DNA of 64,000 nt from Periplaneta americana (taxonomy: Eukaryota; Arthropoda; Insecta; Blattodea; Blattidae), in the NCBI RefSeq assembly GCF_040183065.1, contig NC_091123.1, forward strand, positions 8,811,001 through 8,875,000, read 5' to 3'. Made by a program: the position numbers and the translations under genes. This document shows positions 45,150-55,300 of the stretch, in pieces; the first letter of the stretch is position 1; each line of letters begins with the position of its first letter. Under the pieces are notes generated by a model, which saw nothing but the letters and a program-made list of their open reading frames with translations, was not told the origin of the DNA and did no database searches.

Positions 45150-45500
45150 AAATTCCATTCCATGGCTTTTGGAGTTTCCTCATGACTAGTTCATTCTGGT
45201 GGACTTCTGTCAGAGCTCTTTTCAGACTAATTTTAATGCTATTGTAAGGTACTTCTTTTTCAGTTATTAGATCCCCCCGCCGTTTTCTTTTTACGAATTC
45301 GTCAGCTCTTTAATTTCCAAAAACTTGGGAATGACTTGTATCCATTGTAGTACAAATTCTTTTATTGTGTCAGCATATAATGTACTAATTTCTTGTATAA
45401 AACTAGTGATTTCTTTTGATATAAGATTTGTAGTAAAACTGTTGTTTGAAAAGTTGATATAAGACTGTACATTTTACTCATTAACAAAAGATAATATTTT
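45150..45500 (-). mobile_element. RNase H LINE relic
   Basis: Minus strand near 45370-45280 reads a decayed form of the IPSHCGILGNENADALAKKG block, preceded by an ILSD-like region and followed downstream by YNSIKISLKRALTEVHQNEL. Very old. Confidence 0.5.
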
Positions 45501-46218
45501 AGGTGAAAATTTCAATACCAGTATATGCCCTATTTCCAGCATGTTTTTATCTGTTTGTATAAAAATATATGTTTTAGAACAAATTTACCTTATATTGCTC
45601 TTGTATTCTTAATTACTTTCTTGTAAAAAAAAGAATCCATTAAGTACAATGACTGGAATGAAACTTATGGAACTAAGTTGAAAGAAAATTGAAAATCGTC
45701 TTACTGTCTTTGTCATCTTTATGAGTTATGGAAATTAAATTTTTAGACCCTGAATTTTTATGTACTTTATTTAACAGTACATTGTTGTCAGAATGGAATA
45801 ATCAGTCATCATCGTCTTCATCATCATTTGCTCGACAGCCCATGCTGGGCTTTTACCTTCTCCAGAAGCGCTCGTCAGGTATCTATATCCTCAGCTTGTT
45901 TCTTCCGATTCCTAATTTCTAGTGTCTTGATGTCCTGAATAACACTGTCTTCCGATTTTAATTCAGGCTTTCCAATTTTCCTGTTTAATAGAGGTTATGC
46001 ATTATAAATTTTCGTGGTGATCCTGTTTTTATCCATATATACGATATATCCAACACAGGGTAGTCTAATAACAAATATCAAAATATTAGTCTATTAATTT
46101 TTACATATTTCACAAAGTCAGGCTCGTTATATAATAATTTATATAATTCATTATTAGTCATCAGCTTATTATACAACTATCGGTTGCTTGAATGGATATT
46201 TCCTTTTTGTTACTGTAG
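45500..46218. other. Region upstream of CCANK2
   Basis: Positions 45650-45790 match 26925-27050 upstream of CCANK1. A stretch at 45805-46080 (catcatcgtcttcatcatca onward) looks like the antisense of a LINE 3' region but is not firmly assigned. Confidence 0.5.
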
Positions 46219-46626
46219 ATGGCTAAACCCAAACCAGCAATGCAACTGCAGGAGAGGATGGAGACAATCGAGGGTCAAATGGTCACTCTGCTGCCCCTTG
46301 TGAAGGAAGTGCGCATTCTGAAAGAGTTCCTGAGCCACCTTCTTTCACAGAGCAGGGAGCAGGATTGCAGGAAATGTGAGTCCTTCCTCAAGGAGGGGAA
46401 TGAGGCCCTGTCCAGGGAGAAGCAACTAAAACAAGATCTGGAGCAGCGCTGTGCTGAGTTGGAGGTCCAGTTGCAACAGCAACAGACCCGCTGTGCAGAA
46501 CTCGAGGCGCAGGTGCAGCAGGAACAGGCCCGCCGCACAGAAGCTGAGTCGCAGGTGCAGCAGCAGGAGACCCGTGGTGCAAAACAGGTGCAGCCATGGC
46601 AGCTGAGAGCAATGAGTACAGCATAG
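46219..46626 (+). CDS. CCANK2 exon 1 / read-through form
   Basis: Open from ATG to TAG at 46624-46626. Preceded by acceptor-like tttgttactgtag, as in CCANK1. N-terminal 70 residues are predicted helical, with a CRKCESFLKEG motif (RRCQTFLKEG in CCANK1). Confidence 0.7.
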   Translation: MAKPKPAMQLQERMETIEGQMVTLLPLVKEVRILKEFLSHLLSQSREQDCRKCESFLKEGNEALSREKQLKQDLEQRCAELEVQLQQQQTRCAELEAQVQQEQARRTEAESQVQQQETRGAKQVQPWQLRAMSTA

Positions 46627-48007
46627 AACTTTGATAATCTGTCATTGTCAGGACTAAGTGTCAATGTATAGAGTGGGCGAAAAGTCCCACTACACCTGTT
46701 TATTTTTTCTGTAGAACAAATCTGTGCATGAAAAATGTGTCATCGTTACTCATATGACATCTGACGGACGTATTTCTAGGTATGATCATGGTGGGAGACA
46801 TCTGGCGAACTTGAAGGAAACCATATCACAAGGAAATTCTCAGCCATTCCAAGAGTGCAAGATGGCGAGGCGAATACGAGAGTTTTCAATGTGGAGGAGA
46901 GACTTGTGGCTTCCGCGTAGGTCCAAGAGTGGCCACATACCAGAAAAACCATGAGTAACATTATGCAGTCATTGCCATGCACTTGTGTGTTAAGTCAAAG
47001 ATAGTCACAGGGCGAAAAAAAGATTTCATTTTCAAGTCTTTCTTCATGTGGTCGCACATTGGTAATTGCGGCACTTACAACTTGTTGGTTTCATCAGCAA
47101 ATGATCCACTGAATCGTTGATGGCAGCACCAGTTTGTCGCCCAGTGAAGGATCTCCCACTTCCCTTCGCATCTTTAACACATTACGTGCTGAAAGCCTTT
47201 CTCTCCCACTTCAACAAGTTATCTCTGCTCGGTGGCGCCTTACCAAACCAGCCCTGCAGTCCTGCATGCTGTTACTTAAGGTTAATGATTGTAATTTTCG
47301 ATGACTTGAAAGTATGGAAAGTGGTACCTTGAAATGTGAAAATCGATGACTTCAAAGATGGGGGCCATGTCAGAAAATATTATCAACAAGACTTACATAT
47401 AATTACCGTTACATTAGAGAGAAAATGAAATTTATTAACATTAGAGCTTGATTTATTGTTTTCATTAGGTGGTTGGTAGAGTGCTAATGAACATTGATAA
47501 ATACATCCTCCTTATCCTGAGAAACTTCGAAATATTGCAAAAGGAAATAATCCGGAAAAAATACGCAATTTCACTAACGTTTTTCGATAATCGATTATTT
47601 TCATTCGATAGTTGTAGATTCGGAGCTGACATTCTGAAGTCATAAGTGATAAAATTGCTAATGAGTTTTGTACTTATTTTGTATAATTACATTTTCTTAT
47701 TTTTGGTTGAGTGGAATTGAAGGCTTAATAGGTAGCCTAAATTCTAGTCAGATAAAATAAAGCATTATTATTATTATTATAAATGTTATGTTTTATTTAA
47801 CGACGCTCGCAACTGCAGAAGTTATATCAGTGTCGCCGGATGTGCCGGAATTTTGTCCCGCAGGAGTTCTTTTACATGCCAGTAAATCTACTGACATGAG
47901 CCTGTCGCATTTAAGCACACTTAAATGCCATCGACCTGGCCCGGGATCGAACCCGCAACCTTAGGCATAGAAGGCCAGCGCTATACCAACTTGCCAACCA
48001 GGTCGAC

Positions 48008-48074
<67 letters not shown>

Positions 48075-49158
48075 GGTGAACATCGACAAATATGCCCTCT
48101 TCATACTGTAGAACTTCGAAATAAATTGGAAAAATAAAAAAATCCTGAAAACACTCAATTATGCGAACGTTTTTCGTAATTTTCCTTCAGTTTGCGAGGT
48201 CTTTGTGATAAGTCCAAAGTTCACAGTTTGTTGCGAGTTAAAAAACATTTGACAGGGTCAACTGTTGTTCCCTCCCCCCCAGATATTTGTTGTATTTTTT
48301 TTTTTAATCTGTTAAATTCGTGGCCGAGAATTATTCCAATCTTTACTCATGGTTTTTCAGTATTTGGCATTTATGAGCACACATGGAAGCCATAAGTCTC
48401 TCCTCCACACTGAAAACTCTCGTATTCGCCTCACCATCTTGCTACTCTTGAAATGGCTGGGAATTCCTGTATGTTATGGTTTCCCTCAAGTCCGCCAGAT
48501 GTCTCCCACCATAATCACACTTCGAAAACGTATTGCTGACACATTTTTCATGCACAAATTTGTTTTGCAGGAAAACTAAACAGGTGTACAGTCACCAAAC
48601 CATGACGTGTTGATGTTTCAGATCCCAGAGCCATCAGCTGATGTTAAACAGTTCCTGCAGTCAGTCAGAGGAACAAACAACTTGAAGTTAATAGAAGCAG
48701 CGAAGTCTGGCAACACTGCGGCTGTGCAGCATCTTGCCTCTGCAGGAGTCAAAGTAAACATATGTGATGAATCTGGTTTCACGCCATTGCACCATGCAGC
48801 TGAGGGTGGCCATACAGAGACTGTGCGGGTGTTACTGGCATTGCGTGCTAATGTTAATGCAAGAACATCAGACAAAGTCACTCCCTTGCACCGAGCAGCT
48901 CTCAAAGGCCATGAGGCTGTGTGTGATGCACTGCTGTTTGCTGGAGCAGATGTCAACATGTGTACTGCTAGATATGAGTCCTCTCCTCTTCATTATGCAG
49001 CAGAGTCCGGTGCCTTGTCTGTGGTGCAGCTGCTGGTGTGTTATGGAGCCAGCTGTTATTCTCGTAACAAGTATAACCACACCTCACTTGAGGTCGCGAT
49101 TCTGAGAGGTAAAACCGCTGTAGCTCAATACCTGCAGATGGTTATCAAGAATTTTTGA
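46219..49158 (+). CDS. CCANK2: paralog of CCANK1 with altered splice donor
   Basis: Exon 1 46219-46611 or shorter, exon 2 48622-49158 (178 residues plus stop). Exon 1 starts MAKPKPAMQLQERMETIEGQ, with four 14-residue units (RCAELEVQLQQQQT and relatives) against seven in CCANK1. At the ancestral donor the sequence is GCA/atgagt (AT at 46612-46613) instead of GT, so splicing as in CCANK1 looks impossible. Reading through gives a 135-residue coiled-coil protein ending MSTA. An in-phase CAG/GTGCAG at 46587/46588 could serve instead, giving about 301 residues. Exon 2 is open with five ankyrin repeats (TPLHHAAEGGHTETVRVLLA; SPLHYAAESGALSVVQLLV). About 70% protein identity to CCANK1 in exon 2 by eye. 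Could be functional, split in two products, or an early pseudogene. Confidence 0.7.
46742..46935 (-). repeat. Intron segment, inverted copy
   Basis: Reverse complement matches 48360-48545 and 28640-28830 (ctctcctccac, actctcgtattcgcc, cgccagatgtctc). With 48360-48545 it makes an inverted pair about 1.4 kb apart in the CCANK2 intron. Confidence 0.85.
46936..47781. other. CCANK2 intron, middle
   Basis: Less AT-rich stretch at 47100-47290 without recognised product. Segment 47490-47590 is repeated in degenerate form at 48078-48180 (gaacat.ga.aaata; aacttcgaaat). Confidence 0.55.
47782..48007 (-). mobile_element. tRNA-derived SINE, minus strand
   Basis: Same family as 23815 and 36053. Reverse complement: ttggtatagcgctggccttc (A box), gttgcgggttcgatcccggg (B box), tail gcgagcgtcgttaaataaaa. 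Complete and uninterrupted. Flanked by ATT-rich simple repeats on both sides. Confidence 0.9.
48007..48075. repeat. (ATT)n microsatellite
   Basis: About 22 perfect ATT units next to the SINE 5' end. Confidence 0.97.
48360..48545 (+). repeat. Intron segment, direct copy
   Basis: Collinear with 28640-28830 of the CCANK1 intron, so the ancestral position. Pairs with the inverted copy at 46742-46935. Confidence 0.85.
48622..49158 (+). CDS. CCANK2 exon 2 (ankyrin repeats)
   Basis: Acceptor gatgtttcag at 48612-48621, first codons IPEPSADVKQFLQS, stop TGA at 49156-49158. Fully open, which argues against a long-dead gene. Residues SCYSRNKYNHTSLE (49051-49092) replace KFLLLDRAGHSPHR of CCANK1. Confidence 0.75.
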   Translation: MPEPSADVKQFLQSVRGTNNLKLIEAAKSGNTAAVQHLASAGVKVNICDESGFTPLHHAAEGGHTETVRVLLALRANVNARTSDKVTPLHRAALKGHEAVCDALLFAGADVNMCTARYESSPLHYAAESGALSVVQLLVCYGASCYSRNKYNHTSLEVAILRGKTAVAQYLQMVIKNF

Positions 49159-49554
49159 TGGGTACGAAAAGCTGGAGTGAGAAGTCTGAGTTCGAGCCCC
49201 AAGTGCATCCTACCTGGCACTTGCAGGTACTAAATGGAGTGCATATTCTGTGACTTCATGTGCTACCAGGAAGACTGTTGCATAAAGTTCGTTCGAAACA
49301 TTGGTAGATTACAAGTACACAAATCTCTATGTACACTGGAATGAAGAAATGTTTTCTACAATAATCTGTGTGTTGTTTGGTAATTCTGCGAATTCACGAA
49401 AAGAGTCCGTTCTCCCTCATCACTCTTATTCCTCCCTCTCTTCCCATCCTTTCCTCCCTCTCTGAATTCTTCCCCTTCCTCTAACTGAGTTTGTTACTAG
49501 ACACTGACATCTTGCCAGTATATCTCATGAAATCATAAATGACCACCTATATGA
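49159..49554. other. Downstream of CCANK2
   Basis: First 170 bp resemble the CCANK1 flank, then a CT-rich stretch at 49410-49480. No AATAAA seen. Confidence 0.5.
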
Positions 49555-49740
49555 TATAGGGATCAGCATGCTGGTCTCTTACGCAGAGGGCCCAGGTTCG
49601 ATTTCCGGTCGGGTTGAATTTCCTGGTGAGGTTTTTCAGGGTTTTCCCTCAACCGTAAGGCAAATATCAGGAAATTCGGGCTACAACATGCCTGAATATC
49701 ACTGGCTTTATTCATCACCAAATCATATTCATAATAAATC
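49555..49740 (+). mobile_element. tRNA-derived SINE
   Basis: Head gatcagcatgctggtctctt (A-box-like) and cccaggttcgatttccggtc (B box), body with gaggtttttcagggttttcc, end near 49740. Confidence 0.75.
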
Positions 49741-49798
49741 AGTAATATATCTACAGATGCCATCTAGTTCACAACAATAGAACCAGTCTTAACTATAG

Positions 49799-50235
49799 TA
49801 CATTGGACAGACAGGCAGATCATTCCAAACTCGATACAAAGAACACATTAAAGCAATAACCAGAGGACACAATACATCTACATATGCCGAACACATAACT
49901 AATGCTAACCACACATACAATAACATAAATACAGACGTGGAAATCCCACACATACAACCCAAAAACGCAACACACTAGAACAATATGAAATATACAGACA
50001 CACTAAAACACACCCTAATCAAATTCTCAACACACAGATCAATTTCAGAACACACACACTATTTGACACCACATTTCAACACTTTTCAACAATCGAACGC
50101 ACCCACACAACAGGCAGCGAAGTTCGAGATGACGCTGAGATCTAGTAGGCTCTGAGGATGGTGTGAAGAAACACCGAAACTGCTGTAAGCCGCACATGCT
50201 TACACAATTAACACGAGTAAGATCGCCATTTAATC
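49799..50235 (+). mobile_element. Penelope-like element, 3' fragment with GIY-YIG endonuclease
   Basis: Encodes YIGQTGRSFQTRYKEHIKAI, the start of a GIY-YIG nuclease domain as found at the C-terminus of Penelope-like polymerases. It is followed by a terminal region with ctgaggatggtgtgaagaaa and caccgaaactgctgtaagcc, a stem-forming motif common at Penelope-like ends. A broken, 5'-truncated fossil. Confidence 0.8.
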
Positions 50236-51129
50236 AATTATTTTTTTTGTGCTATACATAAACTCTGGCATTGTGTCACACTCTGGACACTTCGGCTCTA
50301 GGAAAAATAAGGCTCGGCATTCATGTGATAAAAGGGAGTATGAGCCCTTGTAGCATTTCAGAAAGTTTACTGATAGATAGGTAGGTAGGTAGGAAGGTCC
50401 TTGACATGTCTATTTGTGCTGTGATTTTGTAATTTCTCTATTTAAATGTATGTAGATTCGAAACCACAGTTTTGGAGTTTGACTGAGAAGTAAATTTTGT
50501 GTAGAATCAAAATGTGAAAATATAACATGTGAGCATTCAGCAGCCTTACCCGTATGTTGTATAGATACATTGACATAACTGATTCATCAGTCTAACACAA
50601 CAGATTACTGAGGTGCACTCTTCAAGTCTGAGAGATTTTCGCAGGAGAATGAGGTATTACAACTGATTTCTACAGTGCATGAATGACTACGTTATAGGCT
50701 CATAGATATGACTTTCAATGCTGAAGCATGGTTCCGTTTATCTGGACTAGTTAACTTCAAATACAAGAGGGAGTCTTTCCTGTGTTAAAATGTGACTTGT
50801 TCGATTTCATTTTCTGTTTAATACTGATCATGCAGGCAACTTTTATTGTCCTTTATCATACGAACTGTCGATCTGTTAAGTTCTTTAACTCCAAGAAAAG
50901 TCTCCAAATTTCTCTTCATTCCTGATCAGCTGGAATCACTGATGTTTTAAAATCATAATGAAACATATTACTAAACTGTTGCATTTTATTTTTTTTTTTT
51001 TACAGAGGAGAGACCAAAAGACTTACACTGCAGTCTGAGGCTTATTGTGTTTACCACTCCTATTCTGTGAATGATTGCATAGCTGAACGGACGCGCTATT
51101 GTACAAATACAGCATGCTGCACTGTGAAC
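50236..51129. other. Intergenic, nothing recognised
   Basis: Short GGTA microsatellite near 50381-50398; otherwise no support for a feature. Confidence 0.55.
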
Positions 51130-51345
51130 TTAACACGGGCTATTGTATGGATGATGATAATGATAATGATGTGTGAATTAATGATGGAGAAATGAGCCCG
51201 AGGTCCAATGCCGCAAGTTTTCCAGAAATTCTGCTTCAATTGGTGGAGGGAAACCCCCGGAAAAAATCCCAACCAGGTTTTGAACCCGCGCCCGCTTGTT
51301 TCACGACCAGACTTGCTAACCGTTACTCCACAGCAGTGGATTATT
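51130..51345 (-). mobile_element. tRNA-derived SINE, minus strand
   Basis: Reverse complement: gtggagtaacggttagcaag (A box) and gcgcgggttcaaaacctggt (B box), then ttttttccgggggtttccct and a (ATC)n-like tail at 51130-51165. Confidence 0.82.
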
Positions 51346-52264
51346 TCATGGTTTTAAAATTGGGGAAGACTGCAGAAGGGCGCATAATATAATATCATTG
51401 GTAAATTGTTGGGATGTTGTATATTTATATCTTAAAAGAATAAAGAAATGTGACCATATGCATTACTTTTGTGCAGAACTGTCACTCTCCTGCTATTTAT
51501 TTGTCTATGCCCTGCACCAAGAGGGCTCTCTTGCCCTGCACCTCCTAAGCTCTCCCGAATTTACGATCGAGTCTCATAGATGTCGCCAGTGCCGAGAAGC
51601 GTAGACCACTTAATTCGTCGGAGTATATTCAGAGTGCACTACAGGCTTTGGAGGGGGGGAGGTGATTTATAGAGCGGAGCATTTTCGTCAAAATATGGTA
51701 CTTTCTGGAAATATATTATTTAAAAATTCAAATTAATAAAACTTGAGCTGTATGATCCATTTACATTCATATGTAATTGTTAGGTTAGGGACAATGTTGC
51801 CAATACTTTGGGAATTTCCCCACACAACTAAAATAAAATTTCTGTGTTATGTTTCTCTCGAGAAGCAAAAGTGTTTTAACATACATATTATCACTAGAAT
51901 AGTTACGGAGACAAAATGATTGTCGTAGCTTCTAAACTTGCCATATTATTATTTTATTATATTTGTAGAGAGGGAATTTCTGTTTAGATACGGGAAATTC
52001 ATTATACTGTGTGAATTTCTTTTATGAAAAGTTAACAATTTTGGAAACGATAGCCAATCCGGTCAATCTGTGTTCTGTTCCTATATATAAACTGCTGGTA
52101 GCCGATGGATATTTGAAATATACGCTATGTTTATAGATTTGGGTGGTTCGTATTTGAGACTGATTTTAATGTGATCAGGGATTTCACGTTCTATTTTATT
52201 AAATTATGTTCTCTCACTGTTCATATTTCATATATGTTAATTCCAGTAATTTGGGTAAGTGATC
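51346..52264. other. Upstream region of FIRRM
   Basis: Should hold the FIRRM promoter and 5' UTR. No TATA box or other element stands out. A donor-like ggtaagt lies just before the ATG at 52255-52261. Confidence 0.45.
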
Positions 52265-52396
52265 ATGAGCAGTTCCAATTCAGAATCATTTTATACCCTG
52301 GTCGATAAACTGTCCGAATGGACAACAAAAGAGGTGGAGGAAAATCTAACAGATATTTTACCTACGCTACTGATATCCTTTACAAACTTGTATATG
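52265..52396 (+). CDS. FIRRM: FIRRM exon 1
   Basis: 44 codons, MSSSNSESFYTLVDKLSEWT onward. Donor ATG/gttttt at 52397 is weak but gives the right length to the next block. Confidence 0.7.
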
Positions 52397-55300
52397 GTTT
52401 TTTCGTTAAAAGTTGACACAACATTTATCATTGTTTTTAGAAGATCTGCTAGGCTCTCTTTTTGTATTTGTGTAACCTTAACTACTGTCACAGCATATTG
52501 AAATGTCAGGGGCAGAAATCAATGTCAATACAGGCTGTACAAGCTCTTCTTAGCAAGTGTTTGCCTTGTATACCCGTGGAAAATGTTGAAGAAAAGTTAT
52601 TACAACATGTGTTACCTTCCACGGAGCAGTTGTTTAATGAGGTAATTTAGTTTTTAAGTCCGTGAATCTTTGAGAATACGTTGTAGGCCTGTTTTTTTTT
52701 TATCAGCAGCTAAATGCTTTAGCGTGTTTTGAATGTAAAGTATGGTACAGGTAGTAAAAAATCTCTGAATGCCATACAATCAGTTAACTGAATGTTCTTT
52801 TACGAGTCCTGTACATTTTAATGGATAGATTTAACAAACAGATGATCACTTGCTTCACTGTTATAATTTTGTTTAACTTGAAACGTTTATGCTCGATTGT
52901 TAAATGAGTAAAATGTTACAAAAATATCAACCTCTGACGTCAGTTGCAGTGAGTTACGTCACACTATTCTCACGTAACATGTTGTTGTTGTTTTCTAATG
53001 CCAGGCGTTTGACAATGAAGTCATTTGACCTCTTGCACTCCAATATTTTTCAAAGATATTATCATGACCAGCCACTGAAGCTCAGATTTTGAGGTGTTCC
53101 GAATCCATTTCTTGGTTTGAGTTGCACAATGGTCAGTTAGGGGACTGATATATTCCAATTGTATGCAGGTGTTTGGCCAAACAATCATGGCCTGTTGCCA
53201 ATCTAAATGCAGCTACAGACGATTTTCGTGGTAAATCGGGAATTAACTGTGGATTTTGATACAGAGAGTTCCATTTTTTCCCTTGGGATTGTGTTATCAA
53301 ATTTTGTTTGTTGAAGTCTAAGTATGTAGATTTAATAAATCTTTTCACAGAGTAATATGTAGATTTAGTAATAGGTCTGTAAGTAGCAGTGCTGCCCTTC
53401 TTTGCTAAAGCATCCGCATTCTCGTTTCCCAGGATTCCACAATGGGATGGTCTCCATTGGAATACAATTCTTTTATTGAGTGATATTAATTGAGAGAGCA
53501 TTTTAGTTATTTCTGCTGTTTGAGATGAAGATGTGTGTTTAGAGACTATTGATAGAATAGCTGCTTTGGAGTCTGACAATATAACTGCATTCCTAAATTT
53601 ATTGATGTGGCATAGAAGATTCCTGAGACTTTCCCTTATTGCAATGATTTCACCATCAAAACTTGTTGTTCCATATCCAAGAGATCTATAAAGTGAGAAG
53701 AGACAGCACGTAACACCTGCACCGGCACCTTGTTCTCTGGAGATCAAGGATCCGTTGGTGTATAAATGAAGCCAGTTTGTGAAGGGTACCTAATATTAAT
53801 TGTCTCTAAAGACAATTGTTTCAGTATTTCAGTGTTTACTTCTGATTTCAGTATTTCTTCTGTTAAATTTAGATTATATTCTATATTTAATAGAGTTAAA
53901 GGGTTTGGTTTAATTTGTAAGTTTTCTTTTAAATTTGAGATATTGATTTGCTGTTTTAATTCTTGAACAATGGATATGAAACTTTTTTTGAGTTTTCAAT
54001 CTACAGAGAGGACTATATGAATGCCAATTGTTTCCTGCTAATCTGATAAGTTTTTCATATTGAATCAGTGCTTTTTCTTCTATTGTCATTTTGATGCTGT
54101 TAATATTAGTGAGGTATCTCATAGAATCTATTGGAGTTGTTTTGATTCCACCAGTAATGAGTCTGAGAGCTTGGTTTTGAACATATTCTATTTCGTTTAT
54201 GAAAGGTGAAGTAATTAAAATTTCTCCACAGTATGTCAGCACTGGCTGTATAAACATTTTGTATGTAGTGTTCAAAGTATTCCTAGAGCATCCCCATTTC
54301 TTTCCTGCTAGTGTTTTTAGAAGGGAGAATCTTTTACGAGCTTTTTCAGAAATGTATTTCAAATGGTTGCTCCTCACGAAACATGCTTAACCAACTATTC
54401 AGACTCATGCATTGATATGTTTGCTAGAGAGATAGACTTAGTCCTACTTTATTGCCTGAGTTAGGCCTATATTTCTTATTTCTCTTATCATAGACCCAAA
54501 CTAATTGTTCTACATACCAATCCTAATGAAACACGGTAGTTCATTGCATGTACTTGTATGATTGATTGATTGATTGATAATTATCTGCCTAAGGGCAGGC
54601 CTTTCACTGCAAACCCAGCATTCACCAATGTTTCCAATTTTCCGCCTTCCTCTTTGTCTCCACATGTGACCCGTGTATCTTAATGTTGTGTACCATCTGA
54701 TATCTTCTTCTGCCTTGAACTTTTCTCCCATTCACGATTTCTTCCAGTGCATCCTTCAATAGGCAGTTTCTTCTCAGTCAGTGACCCAGCCAATTCTTTT
54801 TTTCTTTTCCTGATCAATTTTGGTATTATTCTTTCTTCACTCACTCTTTCTAGCACAGCTTGTTTTCTTATTATGTATGTCCATTTCACATGCTCCATCC
54901 TTCTCCATATCCACATTTAAAATGCTTCTAGTCGCTTCTCTTCACTTCGTCGAAATGTCCGTGTTTCTGCCCCATACAATGCCACACTCCACATAAAAGC
55001 ACTTCACTAGTCTCTTCTTTAGTTCTTGTTCCAGAGATCCTCAGAAGATGCTCATTTTTCTATTAAAAACTTCCTTTGCCATTGCTATCCTCCTTTTGAC
55101 TTCCTGGCAGCAGCTCATGTTACTGCTTATAGTACACCCCAAGTATTTGAAGCTGTCCACTTGTGCTACTGCCTCATTTCGAATTCGCACGTGTATTTTC
55201 CGTATTTTTCTTCCTGTAACTGATATGTTGTTTAATTAACTATCTGAAGACCTGAACCTCAAATCAACAAGGCACCACTTATGAGGCAACTAAGCCAGGA

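Noticed and set aside
47925-48137. Frame with a long poly-Ile run
   Set aside because: Translation of the ATT microsatellite and SINE.
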